64,000 nt of DNA from Paenibacillus sp. 1_12. GTDB lineage: Bacteria; Bacillota; Bacilli; Paenibacillales; NBRC-103111. Of the stretch, positions 27,318 to 35,457 are shown piece by piece. The stretch lies in assembly GCF_900114475.1 (NCBI RefSeq), contig NZ_FOTE01000009.1, positions 62,001 through 126,000 on the forward strand. Direction: 5' to 3'. Position numbers and translations under genes: made by a program. The notes beneath the pieces are model-generated. The model was not told the origin of the DNA, did no database searches, and saw nothing but the letters and a program-made list of their open reading frames with translations. Positions within the stretch are counted from its first letter, which is position 1. Every line of letters starts with the position of its first letter.

Positions 27318-28853
27318 CTAGCTGCCGATTTTTTCCTTATACTCTTTGGCAAATTCCTGGTAAGCCTTTTTGAATTCGGCGCTGTTGTTCAGTTTGTCAA
27401 CATAGGCTTTGTATTCGTCCATGGAAATTTGTCCGACGATAGCTTTCACAACCATCGATTGCCAATCGCTATTGTATTTCGGCCAAATCGATATCCACGT
27501 ATTGGAATTGATAATCGAGAAGAAATCGATTTTGCCAACCTTGCTGTACGATTCGACAGATGCCGATTTGGCATCGTTATACGCTTTAGGAGCCGCCGGA
27601 TTGATGACTTTCATCTTATTGTTATACGCAAGAGGGAAGATAGCGCCTGTCCCATTGGCTGTTACCTGCTTCTTGCCAAGATCGGTTAGCTGCTGCTGCC
27701 CATCGACCATCGTATAATGAACACCCTCAATACCATAATAGTTATAATCGGTTTGCTCCATCGTTGTCGTTCTTTCGAAGAAATCAAGGATTTGCTTCAC
27801 TTTCTCTTCCGGTACTTTTTTGGAAATATAGAACGCACCGGAGAAAGGCACGGATAACTGAACACTAACCCCTCCTGGACCTTTCATTGGTGGCAGTGAA
27901 ATCACTTCCGCTTCCGGCTGTACTTTCTTGATTCCCTGCTCAAATGTGTAATCCCGCCAAATATTCCGGGCATACGAAGCGGCGCGTCCGGTGGTGTACA
28001 TTTCTTCGGCCTGTGTTTGCTTGATAGCCGAGAAATCCTTAGCCAAAATGCCATCCGTATACAATTGACGGAAGTAGGCGACCATATCCGTGTAATTCGA
28101 TGTTAATTGTTTATTAATTAGACCGCCTTCTTTGTCGTATACCGGATCAAGTCCTCCAAAGGCGGACAGGAAGCTGCCGTCACCATCAGCTAGCAAAAAC
28201 CCTTGACCTATAAGGCCTACGGTATCTTTTTTGCCATTGCCGTCCGGGTCACCGTTGACAATCGTTTTTAATGCGGCCGTGTATTCATCCAATGTTGTCG
28301 GTACCGGCAATTTGAATTTGTCCAGCCAGTCCTTCCGCATTTTTAAGCTGATATCAATTTGCGGTCGATTTCTCGGCACTCCATATATGCCGCCGTCCGT
28401 TTTCATATAATTCCACACTTCTTTAAAGCTGTTATTCTTCAAATTGGGATACTTGCTTAGGTCACCTAGGAACGGAGCCAAATCCCAGAACGCTCCCTGT
28501 TTCACTGCGTTTTGCAAAGTCGGACGCGTGATATTACTCGCCACAATAACCTCTGGAATGTTACCCGAAGCTAATACCAGATCAAATTTGGTATCATAAT
28601 CACCGGAAGGAATCCATTCCACATCCAGCTGCGATTTACTTTCCTTTTGAAACTTTGACCAATATTCATCATTCATGTTCGGAATATCGGCGTACGATGG
28701 CACCATGAATTGAACCTTAAGATCAGTGGGAGCCTGCGGAGTACTTCCTGCTGCTTGCGGCTTTGGATTATCGCCGCCACATCCTGCGACCACACCTAAT
28801 GAGAGTGCCATAAGCAGGGTCGAGCTAACCGTCTTACAAGATAAAACCTTCAT
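27318..28853 (-). CDS. Carbohydrate ABC transporter substrate-binding lipoprotein
   Basis: A 511-residue lipoprotein. Signal peptide MKVLSCKTVSSTLLM, lipobox VVAGC with Cys25. Family features: ASGNIPEVIVASN, MRKDWLDKFKLPVPTTLDEY, GDPDGNGKKDTVG (a calcium-loop-like segment) and YGIEGVHYTM. The start is ATG 28853, 9 bases after GGGAGG; an ATG two codons earlier is too close. It heads the unit that continues through the AraC sensor, enolase and two permeases. The binding protein is separated from the sensor gene by 116 bases, unlike the tightly packed genes that follow. Confidence 0.92.
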   Translation of the reverse strand: MKVLSCKTVSSTLLMALSLGVVAGCGGDNPKPQAAGSTPQAPTDLKVQFMVPSYADIPNMNDEYWSKFQKESKSQLDVEWIPSGDYDTKFDLVLASGNIPEVIVASNITRPTLQNAVKQGAFWDLAPFLGDLSKYPNLKNNSFKEVWNYMKTDGGIYGVPRNRPQIDISLKMRKDWLDKFKLPVPTTLDEYTAALKTIVNGDPDGNGKKDTVGLIGQGFLLADGDGSFLSAFGGLDPVYDKEGGLINKQLTSNYTDMVAYFRQLYTDGILAKDFSAIKQTQAEEMYTTGRAASYARNIWRDYTFEQGIKKVQPEAEVISLPPMKGPGGVSVQLSVPFSGAFYISKKVPEEKVKQILDFFERTTTMEQTDYNYYGIEGVHYTMVDGQQQLTDLGKKQVTANGTGAIFPLAYNNKMKVINPAAPKAYNDAKSASVESYSKVGKIDFFSIINSNTWISIWPKYNSDWQSMVVKAIVGQISMDEYKAYVDKLNNSAEFKKAYQEFAKEYKEKIGS

Positions 28854-28944
28854 GTTCATAAACCTCCCTATTTCTTCTTTATTCTTTCTTCTCATGACGT
28901 CCCGATGCTAAGCCCATTGGGTTGAACGGTACGTGTGTAATTTT

Positions 28945-28973
28945 ATTGTAGTGGGATCTTCGACTGCATGTAA
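28945..28973 (-). promoter_or_regulatory. Possible promoter of the 28853 importer unit
   Basis: On the minus strand TACAAT (28945-28950) lies 17 bases from TTACAT (28968-28973). The -10 is good but the -35 matches only partly, so this is a weak call. The rest of the 28854-29127 spacer shows no gene. Confidence 0.3.
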
Positions 28974-29127
28974 GTGACAGTTTTTGAACTGGCTTTCGAA
29001 AATCGCTGATACAGCAAGTATTGTCACCCTTTGAGGAATGGTTCTCCTTCAGAAAGATGAAAACCGTAAACCGATAAATCATTATCCAAATATTCTGAAA
29101 TTTTAATTAGATTCTAAGCTTAGCTTA

Positions 29128-29156
29128 AGCTTTCTCATCGGTAAGGGGCGTATAAT
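29128..29156 (+). promoter_or_regulatory. Possible promoter with perfect -10 for the 32-residue peptide gene
   Basis: TATAAT at 29151-29156 lies about 32 bases before the start at 29188. The region 17 bases upstream (AGCTTT) is a poor -35, so an activator may be needed. Confidence 0.4.
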
Positions 29157-29187
29157 GAAGCACATACCAACAACTGGAGGGATTGCT

Positions 29188-29286
29188 ATGAGTCACGTTA
29201 AGGAATTTTTGATGGGTTTCTTCTATAGCTTTATTGCCATTGCTGCCCTGCCCTTTTTGCTCATTCAAAGCTTGTTAGATTTATAA
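29188..29286 (+). CDS. Small hydrophobic membrane peptide, 32 residues
   Basis: An ATG follows GGAGGGATTGCT with ideal spacing and opens 32 codons to a TAA. The product starts MSHVKEFLMGFFYS and continues with a single membrane helix (FIAIAALPFLLIQSLL). A perfect TATAAT lies upstream, and the proS leader follows. No family is recognised. The strong ribosome-binding site, promoter and clean helix make it likely to be translated. Confidence 0.65.
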   Translation: MSHVKEFLMGFFYSFIAIAALPFLLIQSLLDL

Positions 29287-29404
29287 AATGAGATTCAAGT
29301 CATTGTACAGATCCACAGCCGCTATTGCTAAATTCGTTCGTCTACTGTAAATTGGTAGTATATTCATCCAACTAAAGGCTTTAACCAAGGACATACGGTT
29401 AACG

Positions 29405-29607
29405 GTATGATTGCTCAGAGAGGGTGCACCCGGCTGCAAGGCGCCTCAATCATCGTTCAGCCCTCCCGCCTTGCAGCCGCGATGGGGAAATCCGTCGCCG
29501 GGGAAACCCGTTATTCCGTTTAAGGACTGCCGTTGTCAGACGGTGGTTGACTATAGGGTGGTACCACGAAACCGCATTCGTCCCTAACGAATGCGGTTAT
29601 TTGATTT
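29405..29607 (+). promoter_or_regulatory. T-box leader controlling proS
   Basis: The segment has the layout of a T-box: a stem I region beginning near AGAGAGGG, a distal structured part, and the diagnostic GGGTGGTACCACG at 29556-29568. An intrinsic terminator follows at 29570-29605 (AACCGCATTCGT with AACGAATGCGGTT, then TATTTGATTT). The bulge TGGT pairs with an ACCA end, consistent with a tRNA carrying A at position 73, as tRNA-Pro does. Uncharged tRNA-Pro should stabilise the antiterminator. The proline specifier codon was not resolved by eye. Confidence 0.88.
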
Positions 29608-29621
29608 GGAGGAGCTACTTA

Positions 29622-31358
29622 ATGAGACAACGACACGCTTTAATTCCTACTTTACGGGAAATCCCTTCCGATGCAGAGGCTGCCAGTCACCAATTACTGC
29701 TGAGGGCGGGCTATATCCGTCAATTGGCTGCAGGCATCTATACGTATCTGCCTTTAGGTAGAAAGGTGCTGCGAAAGCTCGAAGCGATTGTGAGAGAAGA
29801 AATGGATATGACCCAAGCTCAGGAAATTCTAATGCCCGCAATGCAACCTGCAGAGCTATGGCATCAATCGGGACGCCACGCGGTGTATGGTCCAGAGCTG
29901 ATCCGCTTTCAAGACCGTAATGCCCGGGAGTTTGCCCTTGGACCGACTCATGAAGAAGTCGTTACCTCGCTAATTCGCGATGAAATCAATTCTTATCGCA
30001 AGCTCCCATTGATCGTATATCAAATTCAGAGTAAGTTCCGGGACGAACGGCGCCCGCGGTTCGGACTGCTGCGCGGAAGGGAATTTGTGATGAAGGATGC
30101 CTACTCGTTTGATACAAGCTGGGAAGGTGTCGATCTAGCTTATCAAGCCATGTATAACGCCTATCATCGTATATTTGATCGGTGCGGGCTGAAATTCCGT
30201 GCCGTAGAGGCGGATGCCGGAGCTATTGGAGGCGAGGGTGGGACCCACGAATTTATGGCGCTGACCGATATCGGAGAGGACACCATCGTTACCTGTGAAT
30301 GCTGCGGGTATGCAGCTAATCTGGAACGTGCCGGATCACGACCTTTTACTGCTGGATTAGATAATTTAGATGGTTCAGATCGTTTGGATTTCTTGGAGAG
30401 TGAAAAAATCGCAACTCCCCATATAAAAACGATTGAACAACTCGTACAGTTTCTAAACGTGTCTGCTGATCAATTGATCAAAACTTTGATTTATGTAGCC
30501 GATGGCAAGCCAATTGCTGTGTGTATTCGCGGCGATCATGAGGTAAACGAAACGAAGCTTAAAAACTACCTTCATGCCGATAACCTGGAGCTTGCCGACG
30601 CCGATACGATTGCCCTTGCCACTGGGGCACCTTCTGGCTATATTGGCCCTATACAGCTGCCCATTGCTCTATTCGTGGACCATGAAGCAGCCCATATGAA
30701 ATCGGCGATTACCGGAGCCAATCATGCAGGCTTCCATCTACGCAATGTAAGACCAGGGCGAGATTTTTCCCTGGAGTACACAGCAGATCTGCGCAATGTA
30801 GCAGAAGGCGACCTCTGTTTGCATTGCGAAAACACGCTGAAGCTGACCCGCGGCATTGAGATCGGCCATATTTTTAAGCTCGGTACCAAATACAGCGAGC
30901 CGCTGAAGGCTTGCTTCGTTGATGCTGACGGCAAAGAGCAGCCGATGCTGATGGGCTGCTATGGAATCGGCATTTCACGGCTGCTGTCGGCTGTTGTGGA
31001 GCAGTCTCATGATGCGAATGGCATATTGTGGCCGTTCTCGATTGCTCCTTTTCATGTCCATATCGTGCCCGTTTCGGTGCAGGATACGACCCAGATGCAG
31101 CTGGCTGAGAGCCTGTATGCACAGCTTGGCCGTCTTGGTGCTGACGTACTGCTCGATGACCGGGAGGAAAGACCTGGCGTTAAGCTCAAGGATGCCGACC
31201 TCATCGGCATTCCCATACGTATCGTTGTCGGCAAAAAAGCCGGTGAAGGGTTGATCGAATGGAAGGAACGTGGCTCGGCAGAGGCGCTTGAGCTGACCGC
31301 TCAGGAAGCAACCGAACAGGTTGCTCTCAGACTACGGAATCACGATCAGAGCCATTAA
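29622..31358 (+). CDS. proS: Prolyl-tRNA synthetase, bacterial type
   Basis: A 578-residue class II synthetase that charges tRNA-Pro. Class II motif 2 is visible (QSKFRDERRPRFGLLRGREF) followed by VMKDAYSF; GPTHEEVVTSL precedes it. A YbaK-type editing insertion (about 225-400) removes mischarged alanine. Motif 3 is GCYGIGISRLLSAVVEQ. The anticodon-binding domain closes the protein. The start is ATG 29622 after GGAGGAGCTACTTA; the open frame upstream is T-box leader. Expression is expected to respond to proline limitation. Confidence 0.95.
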   Translation: MRQRHALIPTLREIPSDAEAASHQLLLRAGYIRQLAAGIYTYLPLGRKVLRKLEAIVREEMDMTQAQEILMPAMQPAELWHQSGRHAVYGPELIRFQDRNAREFALGPTHEEVVTSLIRDEINSYRKLPLIVYQIQSKFRDERRPRFGLLRGREFVMKDAYSFDTSWEGVDLAYQAMYNAYHRIFDRCGLKFRAVEADAGAIGGEGGTHEFMALTDIGEDTIVTCECCGYAANLERAGSRPFTAGLDNLDGSDRLDFLESEKIATPHIKTIEQLVQFLNVSADQLIKTLIYVADGKPIAVCIRGDHEVNETKLKNYLHADNLELADADTIALATGAPSGYIGPIQLPIALFVDHEAAHMKSAITGANHAGFHLRNVRPGRDFSLEYTADLRNVAEGDLCLHCENTLKLTRGIEIGHIFKLGTKYSEPLKACFVDADGKEQPMLMGCYGIGISRLLSAVVEQSHDANGILWPFSIAPFHVHIVPVSVQDTTQMQLAESLYAQLGRLGADVLLDDREERPGVKLKDADLIGIPIRIVVGKKAGEGLIEWKERGSAEALELTAQEATEQVALRLRNHDQSH

Positions 31359-31442
31359 GCTTAAAGCGATATTCATAAAGTGAAACTGTGCGGCCAATAA
31401 AGGGCGTTACCAACATGATGCTCGAAAGGAGTAAAAAGATAA

Positions 31443-31892
31443 ATGGACAACTATTTGCTGCGGGTTCGGGTCACCGGTCTGCTTATTGAGGATGGTCATA
31501 TTCTGATCGTACAACAACGGGTTTCCTCCTCTAGAAATTGGTCTTTGCCAGGTGGCAAGGTTGAACGTGGTGAAGCCTTGGACCAGGCCTTAATCAGAGA
31601 GATGAAGGAGGAAACAGGGCTCGAAGTGCGGGTTTCGAAGCTGCTCTACGTGTGTGATCTGCCGGAAGCCGATCCTTCCATCATTCATATCAGCTTTTTA
31701 CTGGAGCGGCTGTCGGGAGAGATTGTTCAACCGTCCAATGAATTTGAGAGTACACCCATTTATGAGGTGCGGATGGTTCCTATACAGGCGTTGCCCGAGT
31801 ACGGCTTCTCGGAAACGTTCACGAATCTGGTGCTGAATGGATTCCCGGAGGCTGGAAGCTACCGGGGACACAAAAGCCAAATGGGTCTTTAA
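31443..31892 (+). CDS. NUDIX hydrolase
   Basis: A 149-residue NUDIX protein with a complete box: GGKVERGEALDQALIREMKE followed by ETG. The start ATG 31443 follows GAAAGGAG. Substrate is not readable; it may be a nucleoside diphosphate derivative. It starts a plus-strand run with a histidine phosphatase (10 bases downstream), a GH43-like protein and a second NUDIX gene. Confidence 0.87.
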   Translation: MDNYLLRVRVTGLLIEDGHILIVQQRVSSSRNWSLPGGKVERGEALDQALIREMKEETGLEVRVSKLLYVCDLPEADPSIIHISFLLERLSGEIVQPSNEFESTPIYEVRMVPIQALPEYGFSETFTNLVLNGFPEAGSYRGHKSQMGL

Positions 31893-31902
31893 AGGAGCGG
31901 CT

Positions 31903-32499
31903 ATGATGCAAATTTTATTAATCAGACATGGCGAATCCGAGGCAGATATTCTGCAGGTTCACGAAGGAAGAGCTGATTTTGAATTGACTGAACTTGGGCG
32001 CACTCAAGTGAAAGCGATGGCCGCGTATGTGAACGCCAAATTCCCGCCAGATTTCATATGGGCCAGCCCCTTGAAGCGCGCAAGCGAAACCGCTGCTGTT
32101 CTTGCTGAGCAGGTTGGATGTCCGCTGCATTTTGAAGGAGATTTAATGGAATTTAATAATGGCGCTTTGGCGGGTTTATCCTTTGAGGAGGCCAAGCGAT
32201 ACCCTGTCCCTAAGGAGCTTCATGAGCGTGTGGAGCAGGGAGAATCTGCAATTGAGTTTCGGATGAGAATCGAAGTTATCTTTTCAAAAATCATTTCAGA
32301 TCCACGCTACGAACGGATTGCAATTGTTGCACACGGCGGCGTGATCAATAATATGCTCCGATCCTTTTTCAAAATGCCAGTGAATAAAGACTATTACTTC
32401 AAAAATGGCGATACCGCGATACATCTCATCGAAATCAAGAGCGCTGAAAGAATCGTTCATTTTTTAAATGATACTTCCCATTTACTTGCTCGGTCATAA
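31903..32499 (+). CDS. Histidine phosphatase family protein
   Basis: A 198-residue phosphoglycerate-mutase-like phosphatase. The RHG signature (LLIRHGESEAD, His9) and the second catalytic His in AHGGVINNMLR are intact. The start ATG 31903 follows AAAGGAGCGGCT; a longer in-frame reading overlaps the NUDIX gene and has no site. Ten bases separate it from that gene, so the two are co-transcribed and may act in sequence on a phosphorylated metabolite (inference). Confidence 0.87.
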   Translation: MMQILLIRHGESEADILQVHEGRADFELTELGRTQVKAMAAYVNAKFPPDFIWASPLKRASETAAVLAEQVGCPLHFEGDLMEFNNGALAGLSFEEAKRYPVPKELHERVEQGESAIEFRMRIEVIFSKIISDPRYERIAIVAHGGVINNMLRSFFKMPVNKDYYFKNGDTAIHLIEIKSAERIVHFLNDTSHLLARS

Positions 32500-32523
32500 C
32501 CATTAACGGAGGCAAACCAACCT

Positions 32524-33471
32524 ATGACACAAAATAACTTTTCCCCCAAGGCTCCTTTATTCAGAGACCCGATCTATGATGGCGCCGCTGATCCCGTTGT
32601 CATTTGGAACCGTCAAACCGCTGAATGGTGGATGATTTATACGAATCGGAGAGCAACAGCCGGAGGCCTTGGCGTTCAGTGGGTTCATGGAACAGACCTC
32701 GGTGTGGCTTCCTCCGCAGATGGGGGACAAAACTGGCTGTATCGGGGAACCCTTACCGGGCTTGAGCTGGAATGGGGCCGTAATACGTTCTGGGCTCCGG
32801 AAATCATCTGGCATGAAGGCTTATATCACATGTATGTGAGCTATATTCAAGGTATTCCGCAGCAATGGGCTGGGCATTCACGCCATATTGTTCACTATAC
32901 AAGCCCTGATTTACTGCAATGGACGTTTCAATCCCGCTTGCCATTAAGCTCGGAGCGTGTGATTGATGCCTGCGTGCACAAGCTTCCCGACGGTAAATTT
33001 CGAATGTGGTATAAGGATGAGGACCATCATTCCCACACATATGCTGCGGATAGTGATGATTTGTACAACTGGACGGTAGTCGGACCCGTGATTAGAGGCC
33101 GCGGTCATGAAGGGCCCAACGTATTTATTCTTGGCGGCAGCTATTGGATGATTGTCGATGAATGGCGGGGTCAAGGCGTATACCAATCGGATGATGGCCT
33201 CAATTGGGTGAACCAGGGCCTTATCCTTGATCAGCCTGGAAACCGTGAGGATGATCAGGCAATTGGGCTTCATGCCGATGTCGTGGTGCAGGACGAGCAT
33301 GCCTTTATCTTTTATTTTACTCATCCAGAACGTCAGCCCGGCCAGCCGGAACGTACTTATCAGGATCGTCGTACCTCGATTCAGGTTGCAAAGCTTACGG
33401 TAATAGATGGCAAACTGGTTTGCGACCGGGATGCGCCGTTTGATTTTCACATGATTGCTCCTGTATCTTGA
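32524..33471 (+). CDS. GH43-like five-bladed beta-propeller protein
   Basis: A 315-residue cytoplasmic protein (no signal peptide). The pattern resembles glycoside hydrolase family 43 and related propellers: an early DPIYDGAADPVVIWN carrying a candidate catalytic Asp, WAPEIIWHEGLYHMYVSY as in blade 2, and HEGPNVFILGGSYWMIVDEW with a candidate catalytic Glu. The start ATG 32524 has GGAGG about 11 bases upstream. As an intracellular enzyme it would act on short imported oligosaccharides. Alternatively it may belong to a glycoside phosphorylase-like propeller group. Family assignment is by eye only. Confidence 0.7.
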   Translation: MTQNNFSPKAPLFRDPIYDGAADPVVIWNRQTAEWWMIYTNRRATAGGLGVQWVHGTDLGVASSADGGQNWLYRGTLTGLELEWGRNTFWAPEIIWHEGLYHMYVSYIQGIPQQWAGHSRHIVHYTSPDLLQWTFQSRLPLSSERVIDACVHKLPDGKFRMWYKDEDHHSHTYAADSDDLYNWTVVGPVIRGRGHEGPNVFILGGSYWMIVDEWRGQGVYQSDDGLNWVNQGLILDQPGNREDDQAIGLHADVVVQDEHAFIFYFTHPERQPGQPERTYQDRRTSIQVAKLTVIDGKLVCDRDAPFDFHMIAPVS

Positions 33472-33505
33472 ATGATATGGAGTTAACAAATAGCTATGGA
33501 GTTGA

Positions 33506-34003
33506 ATGGATCATATGAATACAACAGAATCGCTGCCTTTAACTTATGGACTGTACACGATGTGTTTAGTTCAGGACGGAGACCGTGTATTACTGGTAAA
33601 TCGCCCAAGCGAAAAAGGATTCCCAGGCTATATCGGTCCTGGAGGCAAAATCGATTTTCCTGAAAGTCCTACCGAAGGAGCCATACGCGAAGTATATGAG
33701 GAGACTGGATTAACCGTTACGAAACTGGTCTTTAAAGGATTGTCTGAGCATGTTGATCCGAAAACCAGATATCGTTATATGGTGTTCAATTATGTAGCGA
33801 TTGCCCATGAGGGCACGCTGCTGTCGAATCCGCCTGAAGGTGAGCTGCTCTGGGTTAAGATCAGCGAGGCTTTGGACCTCCCGATGCAGCCGTGGTTCAA
33901 GGAGCGCTTTCCTCTGTTCTTCGAAGAGGGAACCTTTGAAATTCACGCAGTATGGGACGAGGAACACAAGCAGACAATGAAGAAAACGGTGAAAAAGCTG
34001 TAG
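33506..34003 (+). CDS. NUDIX hydrolase, 8-oxo-dGTP diphosphatase-like
   Basis: A 165-residue NUDIX protein. The box GPGGKIDFPESPTEGAIREV followed by YEETG is complete, and YIGPGGKIDFPES is common in MutT-like enzymes of Firmicutes. The start is uncertain between ATG 33506 and ATG 33515; neither has ideal spacing from GGAG. It lies 34 bases after the GH43-like gene. Sanitising oxidised nucleotides is the likely role, but that is by family only. Confidence 0.8.
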   Translation: MDHMNTTESLPLTYGLYTMCLVQDGDRVLLVNRPSEKGFPGYIGPGGKIDFPESPTEGAIREVYEETGLTVTKLVFKGLSEHVDPKTRYRYMVFNYVAIAHEGTLLSNPPEGELLWVKISEALDLPMQPWFKERFPLFFEEGTFEIHAVWDEEHKQTMKKTVKKL

Positions 34004-34112
34004 AGGTTAAGCAGAATCTATTGAAAGTTAGTAATTTTGCCGGTGTCCTTCTATCATTTTGTTTCATAGAGTATAGTGCACTTCAATCTTCTTATGAAAG
34101 GAGAGCATTCAT

Positions 34113-34496
34113 ATGTCTGACAAAGTGACTCTATCAACCGGTGTGCTGACCAGAGAGCCTGATACCATCACAGCCGTCATCAATCTCGCAAACATGGATA
34201 AGAATTCGCACCGGATTACAGTCGAAATATGGGACTGGTCCTCCTATTCCGATCCTGTACAGCTTCCTGTGCTTATAGGAAACGATGATCCAGTTGTATT
34301 CCCCTATCGTCTGGCTGGCAACAACTTGGCTGTGATGTATGCTGATTTGGATGAATCCGTCGATCTCTATGAAATTCGGATTATTTATCACAAAACCAAA
34401 AAAATCATAGTCAACTGTTTTGGAAGAAGCCTTCCTCCTTACACCAGTCAGCAAGGAAATACTGTACTTCAAAACCAATTGATCAAAATGAGTTGA
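34113..34496 (+). CDS. Unrecognised beta-rich protein
   Basis: A 127-residue protein of unknown family. The start ATG 34113 follows GAAAGGAGAGC with good spacing, and a strong terminator closes the gene, so it is real. The sequence is rich in beta-branched residues with alternating pattern (ITAVINLANM, RITVEIWDWSSY, YEIRIIYHKTKKIIVNCFG). No signal peptide or membrane helix. The look is of a small beta-sandwich, as in some spore-coat or surface-associated proteins of Bacillales; that likeness is impression, not a match. Confidence 0.65.
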   Translation: MSDKVTLSTGVLTREPDTITAVINLANMDKNSHRITVEIWDWSSYSDPVQLPVLIGNDDPVVFPYRLAGNNLAVMYADLDESVDLYEIRIIYHKTKKIIVNCFGRSLPPYTSQQGNTVLQNQLIKMS

Positions 34497-34545
34497 CCAA
34501 GGTATATAAGATTTATTTTCCCTATGCTTGCAGCTGCTAGCTGCT

Positions 34546-34574
34546 GCCCAGCATATACCATGCTGGGCTTTTTT
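34546..34574 (+). terminator. Intrinsic terminator after the unknown gene
   Basis: GCCCAGCAT (34546-34554) pairs with ATGCTGGGC (34560-34568), followed by six T residues. Confidence 0.9.
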
Positions 34575-34647
34575 GTGAAAGTCCGTGCTTTTCATGCTGA
34601 GGCAGCGACAAGAACTATATATACATGGGGCTGACAATAGATTGACT

Positions 34648-34817
34648 ATATATGATGAACCAAAGAAACACACAGCCCGAGCGGATAAAGCGGACCCTTC
34701 TGGAGAAACGAAGTGTTCGCCTTTGCAGACGGATTCTTACCCCTATGGGGCTAAGAATCGAAAGAACCTGGCTGCAACAGCGATTGGAAGACGGGTCTGC
34801 TTTCGCAGCGCCTCTTT
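34648..34817. repeat. Interspersed intergenic repeat, copy 1
   Basis: This spacer has the order TATATGATGAA, CTGGAGAAACGAAGTGTTCG followed by CCTTTG, then GCAACAGCGAT and a TTTCGCAGCG. The same order occurs at 52621-52855 with substitutions and indels. It contains no convincing gene. It lies between two terminators, so it is not read through from either side. Confidence 0.6.
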
Positions 34818-34868
34818 GCTGTCATGATGTTTAGTTCATCTTATATAGGGCTCTTCAGAACGCAAGAA

Positions 34869-34912
34869 GCCCCGAAGTGAAACCACGGATCTAGTTGGCT
34901 TCATTTCGGGGC
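34869..34912 (-). terminator. Intrinsic terminator after the TlpA-like gene
   Basis: GCCCCGAA (34869-34876 on the plus strand) pairs with TTCGGGGC (34905-34912), the stem extending inward with TGAAACC/GGCTTCA. On the minus strand a short TTCTT follows. Confidence 0.75.
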
Positions 34913-34924
34913 AGAATCACAAGT

Positions 34925-35455
34925 TTACTTACTCAGTTCAATAATTCTTTTCTCCAAATACTTCGGCTCGATGACATGTAGCACTTCCAGCACGGTTCCA
35001 TCCTTGTCAATCAGATAGTTGGTTGGAATCGCCTTATATTGATAAGCGTCCATGCTTCTTCCCTGGTAATCCAGCAGCACCGGAAATTTAAAATCAAATT
35101 CCTTGACCATATCCCGCGCATTGGCGACCTCATCCTGAACCGTGACATTCACAGCATACACATCAAAGCGGTCCTTGTATTGATTATACAAGCGAGTTAA
35201 ATCGGGAGCCTCATCACGACAAGGTGTGCACCAAGAGGCCCAGAAGTTCAAGAGCAGAGGCTTATCCCGCTTGCCTCCCACTTTATAGGTCTGTCCGTCA
35301 AAGGCAGGCAGCTCCAGCGCCGGTGCAGCCAGACCAGGCTGAGGACCAACTCCCTCCGGCACTGCGGCCTTATTCTGCTGGGTTTTCACTGCCTGAAACA
35401 CAGCGAATCCAGCTAAAACCAGGATGACACCCATAATGATCCAGTTACGCTTCAT
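34925..35455 (-). CDS. TlpA/ResA-like thiol-disulfide oxidoreductase
   Basis: A 176-residue membrane-anchored thioredoxin-like protein. An N-terminal membrane helix (about 5-22) is followed by an extracytoplasmic redoxin domain with active site FWASWCTPC (Cys76, Cys79) and the cis-Pro in KAIPTNYLID. It probably reduces or oxidises thiols outside the membrane, for example in cytochrome or sulfur-protein maturation. It lies 2 bases after the beta-propeller lipoprotein gene and is co-transcribed with it; its GGAGG sits within the end of that gene. Confidence 0.88.
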   Translation of the reverse strand: MKRNWIIMGVILVLAGFAVFQAVKTQQNKAAVPEGVGPQPGLAAPALELPAFDGQTYKVGGKRDKPLLLNFWASWCTPCRDEAPDLTRLYNQYKDRFDVYAVNVTVQDEVANARDMVKEFDFKFPVLLDYQGRSMDAYQYKAIPTNYLIDKDGTVLEVLHVIEPKYLEKRIIELSK

Positions 35456-35457
35456 AA

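Noticed and set aside
29424-29621. In-frame extension of proS to 29424
   Set aside because: It covers the T-box and its terminator, and has no ribosome-binding site; homology starts at MRQRHALIPTL after GGAGGAGC.
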